Source: Massilia sp. TS11
GTDB taxonomy: Bacteria > Pseudomonadota > Gammaproteobacteria > Burkholderiales > Burkholderiaceae_D
Reading direction: 5' to 3'
NCBI RefSeq assembly: GCF_022012445.1
Contig: NZ_JAKLTS010000003.1
Location: 124,001-188,000 of the forward strand
Length of the DNA stretch: 64,000 bases
Positions 1 to 7,371 of the stretch are shown piece after piece. Below the pieces are notes generated by a model. The model was not told the DNA's origin. It searched no databases and saw only the letters and a program-made list of their open reading frames with translations. Made by a program: the position numbers and the translations under genes. Positions within the stretch are counted from its first letter, which is position 1. Every line of letters begins with the position of its first letter.

Positions 1-139
1 CGCATTCGACGAGCAGGTAGAGCGCCGTCACGACTGTCATCAAGACGACCCATCCGGCCCGTGGCTGGTGGCCGATGACGATGTTGGCCAGCTTGGGCCG
101 CGTCCGCGCTGTCGCGATCGCCAAATTAGTTACCGTCAT
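1..139 (-). CDS. Partial small membrane protein, cut by window edge
   Basis: An open frame begins with ATG at 139 and runs off the left edge, giving 46 visible residues. Residues about 29-44 form a hydrophobic stretch (GWVVLMTVVTALYLLV), so a membrane segment near the N-terminus is likely. Its start overlaps the last 14 bases of the lipoprotein gene on the same strand, which is typical of translational coupling and is the main reason for believing it. The family is not recognised, and function cannot be given from this fragment. It belongs to the island that ends at the tRNA cluster. Confidence 0.5.
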   Translation of the reverse strand, partial: MTVTNLAIATARTRPKLANIVIGHQPRAGWVVLMTVVTALYLLVEC

Positions 140-1013
140 GCAGAGTGATCTTGACGGGCGTGATCTCGCTTTGGGCAGTGGCAGGCAGCTTTTCGTAATT
201 GCCCGCATTGATCGGTTTCGGTCCGCTGCTGCTCGCCGACGTCGCCACAGCCGTTTTGGCCACAGTCGTTGTTGCGGTATTTCCCGCAGGGAGCGGCGCG
301 GCACTGCGTGGCGTGGTAGGGGCGGCCGATTCGACGGCGCCGGATTCGAAGTGGGCACGCGGTCGCGCTTCGCGGGCCGGTGCAGTGGCAGTGGCGGGCG
401 GCGTGGAAACGAACGTCGCGGTTGCAGGTCGGGTTTCCGTCGCTGGGCGTGGCGCGCCAGGGGGAGCGGCGACCGCAGCCGCAGTAGGTACCTGTTCCAT
501 GCCGCCTGTTAGCCAGCCGTTGTACCAATTCCAGCGCTGGCGCGCACCTTGGTCCTTGTCTTCGCGGGCGCTCCATCCGTCGGCATACAGTGTGAAGACC
601 AGCGGCGTCTGGCAGCGACCGGACGCGGTGTTCATTTCCCACATGTTGACCTCGTATCCAGCCAATTGGTAGACGCGATAGGCATGTGGGCAGCTGGGCG
701 TAGGCATGTGCACAACGAGGACGTCGTAACGCGGATAACGCTCTGCGTAGGCCACGTAGGCCGATTTGACCTGGCCCCCGAGGTCAAGGACTTTCATCCG
801 GTCGTACAGCTTGATCTGAAGTTGACCCTGCGCGTTCAGACGAAGGACGCCTTTGCTATCCCCGAGTTGGAAGTCCTGCAGGTTCCGGCCCAAGAGCTCA
901 TTGTGGTCAATGCCGAATTGATAATTATTCCCCTGCTTGTTGACGGCGCAGCCGGCGAGAAGGGCGGCAAGCGCCAAAACAAAGGCATGAACGAGGGCAA
1001 TCTTAGAGCGCAT
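126..1013 (-). CDS. Lipoprotein of unknown function
   Basis: This encodes a 295-residue protein with a lipoprotein signal: MRSK, a hydrophobic core and the lipobox LLAGC, with the acylated Cys at about residue 22. The start at 1013 is chosen because it is an ATG that places the signal at the N-terminus; the longer frame would need TTG at 1055. Residues about 23-180 look globular and contain two Cys-bearing segments (TPSCPHAY and SGRCQTP). The C-terminal third is Pro/Ala/Thr-rich and low in complexity, like a flexible envelope tether. No Shine-Dalgarno is obvious. It overlaps a downstream membrane-protein gene by 14 bases and is divergent from the HEPN-like gene. I do not recognise the family. 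Confidence 0.7.
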   Translation of the reverse strand: MRSKIALVHAFVLALAALLAGCAVNKQGNNYQFGIDHNELLGRNLQDFQLGDSKGVLRLNAQGQLQIKLYDRMKVLDLGGQVKSAYVAYAERYPRYDVLVVHMPTPSCPHAYRVYQLAGYEVNMWEMNTASGRCQTPLVFTLYADGWSAREDKDQGARQRWNWYNGWLTGGMEQVPTAAAVAAPPGAPRPATETRPATATFVSTPPATATAPAREARPRAHFESGAVESAAPTTPRSAAPLPAGNTATTTVAKTAVATSASSSGPKPINAGNYEKLPATAQSEITPVKITLHDGN

Positions 1014-1044
1014 GAAATTGGCGAGCCAGTGTGTTCGATACGTA

Positions 1045-1102
1045 CATTTTAACAAGATGTAAAATGACTGAATCGAAATGTTGTTTGTTTCTCAGAAATG
1101 AG
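1045..1102. promoter_or_regulatory. Divergent intergenic region with short inverted repeats
   Basis: Between the lipoprotein and HEPN-like genes there are two small dyads: CATTTT (1045-1050) facing AAAATG (1061-1066), and CTCA-gaaa-TGAG (1091-1102). The stretch is AT-rich compared with its surroundings. They could be operators or a promoter region for the divergent pair. No factor can be named. Confidence 0.25.
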
Positions 1103-1180
1103 ACCAAACGCCGCGGGGAGCAAAGGCCGGTGACGGTCGAGTCGGGCCTGGCGTTGCTGGGGCGGACATGAAGGATAGCA

Positions 1181-2467
1181 ATGCAAGCTAGCGACCTTTT
1201 CAAATCATTACATGACGGGCAAGCAGTCCGTGAGATCGAGCGTATTTATGCGGCGCAAAGTGCGGTCGAGGCGATGTGCCGTGCCGCAGGCGTGAACAAT
1301 GCTGAAGAATTGTTCAGCCTTTCGGAGAGGGCGGCGGGCGCCGGGCAGTTGCATAGCCGAACCAGCGCGGTGAGTGACTTCCTTGTGGAGCGTGAAAAAA
1401 TGCGCATCTCGGAGATCGAGCGCGCTCTGGGCGGACAGACGGCGCAAGCGATCTTCTCAGTACAAGCCAGCGCTGCCAGTCAGGTCGGCATTGAGAGCCT
1501 TAACCAATGGCTTGCAAGATCGTTCGTGGGCGATGTGGGCGCAAGCGCGCTGCGCGACTTGGACCGCAATTGGTCTCAACTCGTCCAGGACGACCGCTGG
1601 AATGCGATCGGCCAGGTCGCACAGACTCTAAGTTTGTCAGATGGCTACGGCACATCGGTGGCGGCGGCCTTGGCGAGGCAACAACTGGAACGGGAGCGGT
1701 TCGCGCAGAGGGTCTTAGGAGCAACCGAGTTGACAGTGATGGCACAGGGCGTCGCTCGCCTTGCCCCGTTCCTGGAAAGTGTCTCGACGCTGATGCGTGC
1801 CGAACTGGGCGACTTTTCCAGCTGGACGGATTGGTCCGTATTCGCGACGGCAGATGGCGCGGAGCGAAGCGCCATCTACTCAGAACAAGGCTTTTCCCCG
1901 GCACTATCGAGTGTGCCTGCGGATGAAGTCGCCGATGTCTTGCTCAGTGAGAAGCCTGACAGCGGATTGGTTCGCCTCGACTCACCCTTGCCGGTGGAAT
2001 TATTCCTGCGTGCGAAGGATGACGACGAACGCATGGTTTTGGCAAACAAGTGCCTGAAGGCGCTGGAACTGGAACTTAGGGCATTCATCGAGCGCGAAAT
2101 GCGCCGTGTGTTCGGGGCGAACTGGATGAAAACGCACCTGAGTCAAAAATTGATTCTTGGATGGAAGGAAAAGGCCGAGATCGAAGCGAAAAACCTTGGG
2201 AGGCCGCCGGCCCCACTGATGGACTATGCCGATTTCACTGAATACGAAGTGATCATCACTGGGAACGCGGCATGGGAAAAAGTGTTCAAGCGCCACTTCC
2301 GAGTGAAGGAAGATGTCAAAGCGGCCTTCTATCGCTTGAGGCCATTACGTGTCGCTACCGCACACCATCGCATCTTGTTGAACGAAGAAGTGGCGATCTT
2401 GGCCTTCGAGGGAACGCGCTTGATGCGGCAAATGCGCGCCCCTCTGATCGACATAACCGACACTTAG
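1181..2467 (+). CDS. Swt1-like HEPN-domain protein, probable RNase
   Basis: A 428-residue soluble protein. The C-terminal ~120 residues resemble the Swt1-type HEPN domain: an acidic/aromatic helix (LRAFIEREMRRVFG) followed by LRPLRVATAHHR, which carries the HEPN signature R-x4-H at R390 and H395. HEPN proteins of this kind are usually metal-independent RNases used in toxin-antitoxin, abortive infection or RNA processing. The N-terminal ~290 residues are mostly helical and unrecognised, and may be a sensing part. The start at 1181 has AAGGA six bases upstream. It sits inside the integrase-marked island, divergent from a lipoprotein and convergent with an unknown gene, so no obvious antitoxin partner is adjacent. 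RNase activity is inferred from the motif alone. Confidence 0.6.
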   Translation: MQASDLFKSLHDGQAVREIERIYAAQSAVEAMCRAAGVNNAEELFSLSERAAGAGQLHSRTSAVSDFLVEREKMRISEIERALGGQTAQAIFSVQASAASQVGIESLNQWLARSFVGDVGASALRDLDRNWSQLVQDDRWNAIGQVAQTLSLSDGYGTSVAAALARQQLERERFAQRVLGATELTVMAQGVARLAPFLESVSTLMRAELGDFSSWTDWSVFATADGAERSAIYSEQGFSPALSSVPADEVADVLLSEKPDSGLVRLDSPLPVELFLRAKDDDERMVLANKCLKALELELRAFIEREMRRVFGANWMKTHLSQKLILGWKEKAEIEAKNLGRPPAPLMDYADFTEYEVIITGNAAWEKVFKRHFRVKEDVKAAFYRLRPLRVATAHHRILLNEEVAILAFEGTRLMRQMRAPLIDITDT

Positions 2468-2491
2468 AGATTGCTACTGGAAAACCAGCGA

Positions 2492-3184
2492 TCACCGCTC
2501 AGCCGGGTAGCCGAGTGCTTCCAATTTGAAGAGCCGGTCGAAGTCTCTGATCCGCCGCTGCCGAATTTCCCTTAGCACTCGTTCACGTCGATGAACTTGA
2601 TCGGGTGTTCCGATAAACAAGGGCTCGCGATCGATTGAAGTCAAGACTTCGGTGTGCCGCCAGCACAAGGTTAGTTTGCGGTGTTCGCTCGAATTGATAT
2701 CGGGTTCGACTTTCCAAATGCTATTTGCGAAGAAAAATGAAAACCGTTCTTTGGCGAATTCGATCGACTCTGCAAAGGGCGGATCCTCATGACAGTCGGT
2801 GATCAGACTTGGGTTATTCCATATGCGCCCGTCCAGGCAAATAATTTGGTAGGCGTCGCCGTGCATGTTGAGTTTCAAATAAGGGCGCTCGAACCATTCT
2901 TTCAATTCGGATTCGTCTCGTTCCCAATTGGGAACGCTTGCGCGTGGACCTCGGAGCAATGTCGGTTCCTCCCCGATCGACAGCCCCGCACCACGAACCG
3001 TGGCCGCGAAGACGTTGCCCTTCAGTTCCTCCCAGCCTTTCATGTAGCCCGCTTCGCGCGCAAGCAGATCGAGCGCGACTTTGTGCCGCATGCCGGAGCG
3101 TGCCAGCGTTTTCGCGGTCTTGCGAATAGTGTTTAAGAGTGTCAAGGTCGCCGGTTTGGGCGCGCGCGTGCCGCGAAGGTTCAT
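2492..3184 (-). CDS. Hypothetical island protein
   Basis: A 230-residue soluble protein with no signal or membrane segment. ATG at 3184 is preferred because GGAG lies six bases upstream; a longer frame would need TTG at 3196. Residues about 17-50 (TIRKTAKTL..KVALDLLAREAGY..WEELK) resemble the short helical module with a GY-x-W-x-L pattern seen at the N-terminus of several plasmid and island proteins. The rest contains acidic and aromatic segments without a recognised motif. It ends 24 bases from the end of the HEPN-like gene (convergent). It may be an accessory or regulatory protein, but no function is claimed. Confidence 0.55.
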   Translation of the reverse strand: MNLRGTRAPKPATLTLLNTIRKTAKTLARSGMRHKVALDLLAREAGYMKGWEELKGNVFAATVRGAGLSIGEEPTLLRGPRASVPNWERDESELKEWFERPYLKLNMHGDAYQIICLDGRIWNNPSLITDCHEDPPFAESIEFAKERFSFFFANSIWKVEPDINSSEHRKLTLCWRHTEVLTSIDREPLFIGTPDQVHRRERVLREIRQRRIRDFDRLFKLEALGYPAER

Positions 3185-3401
3185 CTCGTTCTCCAAATGA
3201 GAACCGCATCACGCAGTGGCCAGTACACCACGCAGCGGTGGTTTGGAGAGAAGAGCCGTAGCACCATCCTGCCGTAGCGGGTTTCCATGGACTGGCGTCG
3301 TGGCGCAGGTGGGCGCCGACCCTCACCTTATCACAACGACTTTTCCTTTATCAACTGGGACAGGGTGTCGCGCGCTCCGTGGGGTTCCGGCGTCGAGCGA
3401 A

Positions 3402-4250
3402 TTACGGTTGAACTTTTGCTCGGCTTTTCCCGTTCCCTCTCGGTCGGCCCTGCTGCGCGCCGGCTAACGATGCAACATAGGGCTCGAGAGCCTCTAGCTT
3501 GCCCCTTAGAGTGGCTGCAGTCTCTCGAGCTTGGGTTAAATCCTCGCGGAGCTGCAAATCCCGTTGGGCGTTGGCCTCTTTGGCGGTCGTCTGTGCTTCT
3601 CGCAGCTGGCGGATCTCTTCAGCGGTGCTTAGTTGCAGCCTAGTGAGTTCGGCCGAAGTCTTCGCATGAGCGCCGTGGGCCCGGTCGAGTTCCGCCTTCA
3701 GATCTTCTGCGCGTCGTTCGATCTCTGCGGATTGGGCCTTCGCCGTCTCCATTGCAGCGACAGCTTCCGCGCGCGCCCGTTCGGCAATGGTCGAAGCCGA
3801 TTGTGCGGCGCGTAGCTGCTCGGTCAATTCCTGAAGCTGAACGCGCTGGTGCTCCATTGCAGCGTGCGCGGACTCCAACTCGGTTGATTGCGCTTCGAAG
3901 GCATTCGCCATTTGCTCTCGGAGCGCTTCCGATTCGGCCCTTTCCAACTCCCAGCTCGCTTGAGCGGCCCGGAGTGCTTCGTTTGCGCACGACACCGCTT
4001 CCGCCCAAAGGGCGTTCAAGGAAGCTGTGTTGGCTTGTTGCAGTGTGGCCGGTACCTGAACCGTGACCGGCGCTACCAGGGCGGACTGGGATCGGCGCCA
4101 CTCCTTCATCCCGGTGCTTGCGTCGTTCATGTTGACCCGTGCTGCCTTGCGAACGGCATCTACGGTTGGGAATGACCGGCGACCGCTTTCTTCGTACAGG
4201 GCATCGGCTATTCGAAAGATCCGATCTCTCTTCTCCGTGGCGAGGTCCAT
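3402..4250 (-). CDS. KfrA-like coiled-coil DNA-binding protein
   Basis: A 282-residue protein with a KfrA_N-type N-terminal DNA-binding domain (residues about 1-60, FPTVDAVRKAARVNMNDASTGMKEWRR) followed by a very long Ala/Glu/Gln-rich coiled coil from about 85 to 260 and a short basic tail (RPRGNGKSRAK). KfrA proteins of IncP-type plasmids and integrative elements bind repeated sites at their own promoter and help element maintenance or partition through the coiled coil. Upstream of the start lies an array of 8-bp repeats that would suit as its operator. The gene supports a plasmid or conjugative-element ancestry for the island. Confidence 0.8.
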   Translation of the reverse strand: MDLATEKRDRIFRIADALYEESGRRSFPTVDAVRKAARVNMNDASTGMKEWRRSQSALVAPVTVQVPATLQQANTASLNALWAEAVSCANEALRAAQASWELERAESEALREQMANAFEAQSTELESAHAAMEHQRVQLQELTEQLRAAQSASTIAERARAEAVAAMETAKAQSAEIERRAEDLKAELDRAHGAHAKTSAELTRLQLSTAEEIRQLREAQTTAKEANAQRDLQLREDLTQARETAATLRGKLEALEPYVASLAGAQQGRPRGNGKSRAKVQP

Positions 4251-4346
4251 GGCTGCTGTCCGGTTTGATTGATGAGGGTAAGCGTAGGCGCTTGCCGCAA
4301 CTCGGTATTGACCGCGGTCTTATTGGCTGGCTTCGTTTTCGGGAAC

Positions 4347-4407
4347 TTCTTACCATACTGTCCCTATCGCTACCTTCTTATTATTCTTACCTTCTTACCT
4401 CCTTACC
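4347..4407. repeat. 8-bp tandem repeats, candidate KfrA operator
   Basis: TTCTTACC occurs at 4347-4354, 4384-4391 and 4392-4399, followed directly by the variant TCCTTACC (4400-4407) and preceded by the degenerate TTCTTATT (4375-4382). On the minus strand this reads as successive GGTAAGAA units 100-155 bp upstream of the KfrA-like start. KfrA family members are known autoregulators that bind repeats at their own promoter. Assigning these repeats to KfrA is inference. Confidence 0.45.
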
Positions 4408-4620
4408 GAATCGCCGTATTACGTGTTGCCGCTACTTGACCTGCCTGCCGTGCTGCGCATCGCGCACGGCACGCCAGTCTCGCCCTTGTTGGGGATGCCA
4501 TCCCTGGTGCCTGAGCGCGTTTGCCTCGGGGCGCTTCGCTTGATGAGCAACCGAGGCCTGCGCGTCGTACACAGCGCCCAGTCGGTCAAGAATGCCCCGT
4601 GCGCGCCCGGGCGGTTTCTG

Positions 4621-4694
4621 CTTTTGAAGCGGCGCGGTACGCGGATAGACTGTACCGATCGCGTGTGGCGTCGCCTTCGGATGCGCTTCAAAAG
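4621..4694. promoter_or_regulatory. Nested inverted repeats upstream of the HTH gene
   Basis: Perfect 11-bp arms CTTTTGAAGCG (4621-4631) and CGCTTCAAAAG (4684-4694) enclose a second dyad, CGGTAC (4635-4640) and GTACCG (4652-4657). The outer arm ends 12 bases before the ATG at 4707. It could be an operator for an excisionase/AlpA-like autoregulator or an mRNA leader structure. Confidence 0.35.
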
Positions 4695-4706
4695 AAAACA
4701 GAACCC

Positions 4707-5081
4707 ATGTATTCAATGTCTGACGAAAATGAGCAAGCCTTTACCGGCACTGGCGCCGTCGTCGGTGCGGGAGCGGGTGCCAGCCAGCTGCCCCGGCGCC
4801 GCGCCATGGACGGGCAGGGTATCGACGCGTTGACGGCCGAAGATGTCGCGCTCGAACTAGGCTGCGAACCGCAGCATGTCAAAGCCCTAGCCGCTTCCCA
4901 CGACTTACCGGCCGTGAAATACGGGCGATCCTGGCGCTTTCCCGTCGGGGCATTGAATATTTTCCTCAACGAGCAAGCCTTGGCCCACGTGCGGGCCAAG
5001 CCGGCACCGTCCTTGCCGACGGCGGTGGGCGACCCCAAGACGGGGCGGCCGGACCTGACCCGTGTCGTCAAGGTGTCGTAG
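4707..5081 (+). CDS. Excisionase/AlpA-like helix-turn-helix protein
   Basis: A 124-residue protein whose residues about 42-90 (LTAEDVALELGCEPQHV..LPAVKYGRSWRFPVGAL) form the MerR-like HTH_17/excisionase fold, with the typical K-x-G-x-x-W-R-F wing. Such proteins act as recombination directionality factors or as regulators of integrase genes. ATG at 4707 is chosen as the first in-frame ATG after the inverted repeats; ATG at 4716 is an alternative, and neither has a strong Shine-Dalgarno. Its 3' end overlaps the end of the integrase gene by 14 bases in convergent orientation, so the two may be co-regulated by antisense transcription. A role in excision of the island is inferred from family and position. 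Confidence 0.7.
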   Translation: MYSMSDENEQAFTGTGAVVGAGAGASQLPRRRAMDGQGIDALTAEDVALELGCEPQHVKALAASHDLPAVKYGRSWRFPVGALNIFLNEQALAHVRAKPAPSLPTAVGDPKTGRPDLTRVVKVS

Positions 5082-6243
5082 TCCAAAGGCGCTCGGCAAG
5101 GTCCGAACCGCGCAGCGAGACGTAGCGCATGAACATACGCGGATCTTTGTGCCCCGTGATTCTCATGCATTCCTCAGTCCGGAATAGCCAATGCCGTTGC
5201 GCGTCGCGCATCAGGACCCAGCGGCACGTGGCCTCGTGGCGTAAATCGTGCTCGGTCAAGTCTGGACATCCGGCGTACGCGAACGCGCGGCCGAACGCGC
5301 GGCTCAAGCGGTTCGTGATGCGGCGCAGTTCTTTTTTGTCGTCGGCGCCGCTCCACCATGGGAAAATCGGTTGGCCCTTCTTCGCCGCCTTCACGCGCCG
5401 CACGAGAATGTCGTAAGCGACGGGAAGGATCGGGATGTCGCGTGCCGCGCCCGTCTTGCTTGCCGCCACATGGATCGTGCGCTGGTCGAGACGGATGTGT
5501 TCGGGCTTCAAGCGGTAGGCCTCGCGCAAACGCATTGCTGTGTTCACGATGATCTCGTATAAGTCGAGCATGGCCGGGCCGTCGGGTAGGGTCAAAGGCC
5601 GTTGGCGGCCGTCGCGCTTCTCGCCGCGCAGGACTGCGCGGATGGCCGCTTCCTCGCCGTCGTACAAGCGCCGGTCGCGCTCCACATCGGTCTTGGCCAG
5701 TTGGCCGTTGTCGCCCATTAGGAGCATGCGCTCGTGCTCGTTGTAGGTTGAATAGTTCTTCGGCAGGAGGCGCAGCGGATTGGCCACTGGGAGGGCACCG
5801 TCTTTGGCTTGCCGCTTGAGATGCCAGTCGAGCATGCGGGCCAGCGCGCCAGTCCGTTTGCGGATCGTCCCCGGCGCCAGGTGGGCTTCTATTTTCATGC
5901 TACGCACCCATTCTTCGGCCCATTTGTACGTCAAGGCGCGATCGACGCGGGTGCTGCCGATCTTCCCGTATAACAGGTCGAGGATTTCGCAGTCGAGTGC
6001 GCTGACCGGCACGGTCGCTTGGTAGTCGCGGATGACCTTGGCGAGCGTGTCCCCATTGGGGCTCCCGCGTTGCGAAGCGAGGTCTTGCGGGAGCAGGCCT
6101 TGCGCCAGCAGGGCTTCCAGGCGCGTCCCGTAGGAACGGGCCTCGCCTTCGGAGTCGAAAGTGCTCGTATAAATCTTGTTCGGCAGCAGTCGGTGTTTGA
6201 CCCGCAATTCGAACTTGTTGCCGCGTTGCCTGACCATGGCCAT
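5068..6243 (-). CDS. int: Tyrosine recombinase (island integrase)
   Basis: A 391-residue phage-type integrase. Residues 1-55 form an arm-type DNA-binding domain, about 65-165 a core-binding SAM-like domain, and about 190-385 the catalytic domain. The catalytic set is visible: R238 (TAMRLREAY), K263, H332-x-x-R335 (EHDLRHE), H365 (ITGHKDP) and the nucleophile Y374 (FMRYVSL). It would cut and join att sites for integration and excision. ATG at 6243 has GGGGAG six bases upstream. It ends overlapping the excisionase-like gene, and its start faces the 3' end of tRNA-Cys about 195 bp away, which is the standard arrangement for a tRNA-targeted island. The gene appears intact. Confidence 0.93.
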   Translation of the reverse strand: MAMVRQRGNKFELRVKHRLLPNKIYTSTFDSEGEARSYGTRLEALLAQGLLPQDLASQRGSPNGDTLAKVIRDYQATVPVSALDCEILDLLYGKIGSTRVDRALTYKWAEEWVRSMKIEAHLAPGTIRKRTGALARMLDWHLKRQAKDGALPVANPLRLLPKNYSTYNEHERMLLMGDNGQLAKTDVERDRRLYDGEEAAIRAVLRGEKRDGRQRPLTLPDGPAMLDLYEIIVNTAMRLREAYRLKPEHIRLDQRTIHVAASKTGAARDIPILPVAYDILVRRVKAAKKGQPIFPWWSGADDKKELRRITNRLSRAFGRAFAYAGCPDLTEHDLRHEATCRWVLMRDAQRHWLFRTEECMRITGHKDPRMFMRYVSLRGSDLAERLWTTTP

Positions 6244-6260
6244 GTGCTTCTCCCCGAGTT

Positions 6261-6358
6261 GGGTAGCAAGGTGGCGGCATCTCGCGTCGACGGCCTACTC
6301 GCGTAGACGGACAAACGAGGCCGAATCAGGGTAGCAGTGCTACCCAAACGGGGTAGCA
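6261..6358. repeat. GGGTAGCA repeats between integrase and tRNA-Cys
   Basis: GGGTAGCA appears in direct orientation at 6261-6268, 6329-6336 and 6351-6358, and inverted (TGCTACCC) at 6338-6345, so that 6329-6345 is a perfect dyad around one base. The same 8-mer also lies in the 5' part of the tRNA-Cys gene (6500-6507). Position between integrase and attachment site suggests integrase arm sites or a repressor operator. Confidence 0.45.
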
Positions 6359-6386
6359 GCGACCCGTTTCGAGCCTATTTGAAAGC

Positions 6387-6413
6387 AAAAAAGCCGGGGA
6401 GTTCCCGGCTTTG
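6387..6413 (-). terminator. Intrinsic terminator of the tRNA operon
   Basis: On the minus strand an 8-bp stem (AAGCCGGG / CCCGGCTT) with a 5-base loop is followed by a run of six T. It lies about 25 bases after the CCA end of tRNA-Cys, so it should end the tRNA transcript and protect the integrase from read-through. Confidence 0.8.
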
Positions 6414-6437
6414 CGCAAGCTAAGTGCTTGATTTTGT

Positions 6438-6511
6438 TGGAGGCGAGGGCCGGAATCGAACCGGCGTAGACGGCTTTGCAGGCCGCTGCATAACCACTTT
6501 GCTACCCCGCC
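6438..6511 (-). tRNA. tRNA-Cys (anticodon GCA)
   Basis: A 74-nt cloverleaf with encoded CCA: acceptor stem GGCGGGG / CTCGCCT-type pairing with discriminator T, anticodon loop with GCA, T-loop GGTTCGATTCC. It is the last gene of the Gly-Gly-Gly-Cys operon, and its 3' end faces the island integrase, making it the likely integration target. The gene looks complete. Confidence 0.93.
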
Positions 6512-6554
6512 TTAGGGGACAAAAAAAGGAAGCCGTTGCTTCCCTTCCGCAATC

Positions 6555-6630
6555 TGGAGCGGGAGAAGGGTCTCGAACCCTCGACCTCAACCTTGGCAAG
6601 GTTGCGCTCTACCAACTGAGCTACTCCCGC
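6555..6630 (-). tRNA. tRNA-Gly (anticodon GCC), copy 3
   Basis: A 76-nt tRNA with encoded CCA, acceptor GCGGGAG / CTCCCGC, anticodon GCC in the loop TTGCCAA and T-loop GGTTCGAGACC. It is identical to the two copies upstream, so it is part of a triplicated gene. Confidence 0.95.
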
Positions 6631-6653
6631 ATATTCGTGCTGCATAGCTCAAC

Positions 6654-6729
6654 TGGAGCGGGAGAAGGGTCTCGAACCCTCGACCTCAACCTTGGCAAGG
6701 TTGCGCTCTACCAACTGAGCTACTCCCGC
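6654..6729 (-). tRNA. tRNA-Gly (anticodon GCC), copy 2
   Basis: This is a 76-nt tRNA identical to its neighbours, with encoded CCA and anticodon GCC. The short unlike spacers between copies show that only the tRNA body is conserved. Confidence 0.95.
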
Positions 6730-6797
6730 AGTGAACTGCTACAACTACATTGTCGCCGACCTCCATAAAAAAACGAAGCTTGCGCTTCGCCTCGAAT

Positions 6798-6873
6798 TGG
6801 AGCGGGAGAAGGGTCTCGAACCCTCGACCTCAACCTTGGCAAGGTTGCGCTCTACCAACTGAGCTACTCCCGC
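6798..6873 (-). tRNA. tRNA-Gly (anticodon GCC), copy 1
   Basis: This is the first gene of the tRNA operon: a 76-nt tRNA with encoded CCA and anticodon GCC, starting 16 bases after the -10 element of a strong promoter. Triplication probably serves high demand for GGC codons in a GC-rich genome. Confidence 0.95.
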
Positions 6874-6889
6874 GTCGTGACAGGTGGGT

Positions 6890-6917
6890 ATTATAGAGGG
6901 TTGCCAAAAAATGTCAA
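6890..6917 (-). promoter_or_regulatory. Consensus sigma70 promoter of the tRNA operon
   Basis: Read on the minus strand, TTGACA (6917-6912) and TATAAT (6895-6890) are both exact consensus hexamers with a 16-bp spacer, followed by a short leader to the first tRNA-Gly. Confidence 0.85.
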
Positions 6918-6932
6918 GGAAGTGACTTGGAC

Positions 6933-7361
6933 TTACTTGGCTTTTCGTGAGGACCAATGCAGATGGGTAATCACCCAGCGCCCGTTCTGCTTCTCGAGCA
7001 CGGCGGTCTCGAGGTCGAAGCTGTGCACGGCCTTGCCTTTGTAGCTGCCGCTGGTCTCGCTCTCTTCCGTTACCACCGCCAGCTGCTCGCCCAGGCTGAC
7101 GCTTTGTTGCAGGCGCTTGCGTTGGGTCTCGCGCGCAAACGCGATGTCGTCACCCAGGTGGTGGCTGGCATAGGCCTCGCGCGAACGCTCGGTGTAGCCC
7201 GACTCATAAATCAGAACCTGCGGCGCCAGCCGTGCCAGCGCCTCGTTGCGCTGCCCGCTTTGCAGGGCCGCGTGAAAGGCGTCGAGCGCGCTTTGCGGTG
7301 TCTCTTCGGCCCAGACGGGCATGCTCAACAGGGCGGTCGCGATCAGCAAGGGCAGGCGCAT
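6933..7361 (-). CDS. Secreted DUF4440/SnoaL-like protein
   Basis: A 142-residue protein with a cleavable signal peptide (MRLPLLIATALLSMPVWA, cut before EETP). The mature part (SALDAFHAALQSGQ..ALARLAPQVLIYESG..., closing with GRWVITHLHWSSR) follows the NTF2/SnoaL-like cone fold pattern of DUF4440. ATG at 7361 has GAGG upstream and lies 10 bases after the copD stop, so it is the third gene of a copC-copD operon. Its role is unknown; an accessory periplasmic function in copper handling is only suggested by the neighbours. Confidence 0.7.
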   Translation of the reverse strand: MRLPLLIATALLSMPVWAEETPQSALDAFHAALQSGQRNEALARLAPQVLIYESGYTERSREAYASHHLGDDIAFARETQRKRLQQSVSLGEQLAVVTEESETSGSYKGKAVHSFDLETAVLEKQNGRWVITHLHWSSRKAK

Positions 7362-7371
7362 CGGTTTTTCC

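Larger units (their letters stand above)
4251..4706. other. 456-bp intergenic region of the island
   Basis: There is no convincing gene between the KfrA-like and HTH genes. The region holds the octamer array at 4347-4407 and the nested inverted repeats at 4621-4694, so it probably contains the divergent promoters of these two regulators. The remainder (4410-4620) shows nothing recognisable. Confidence 0.4.

Noticed and set aside
6387..6413. Hairpin before the integrase as an attachment core
   Set aside because: The stem followed by six T on the tRNA-reading strand is explained as the terminator of the tRNA operon. A second copy of the core would be needed and is not in the window.
6424..6768. 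Plus-strand frame repeating SRTLDLNLGKVALYQLSYS
   Set aside because: The repeated peptide is only the translation of the antisense of identical tRNA-Gly genes.
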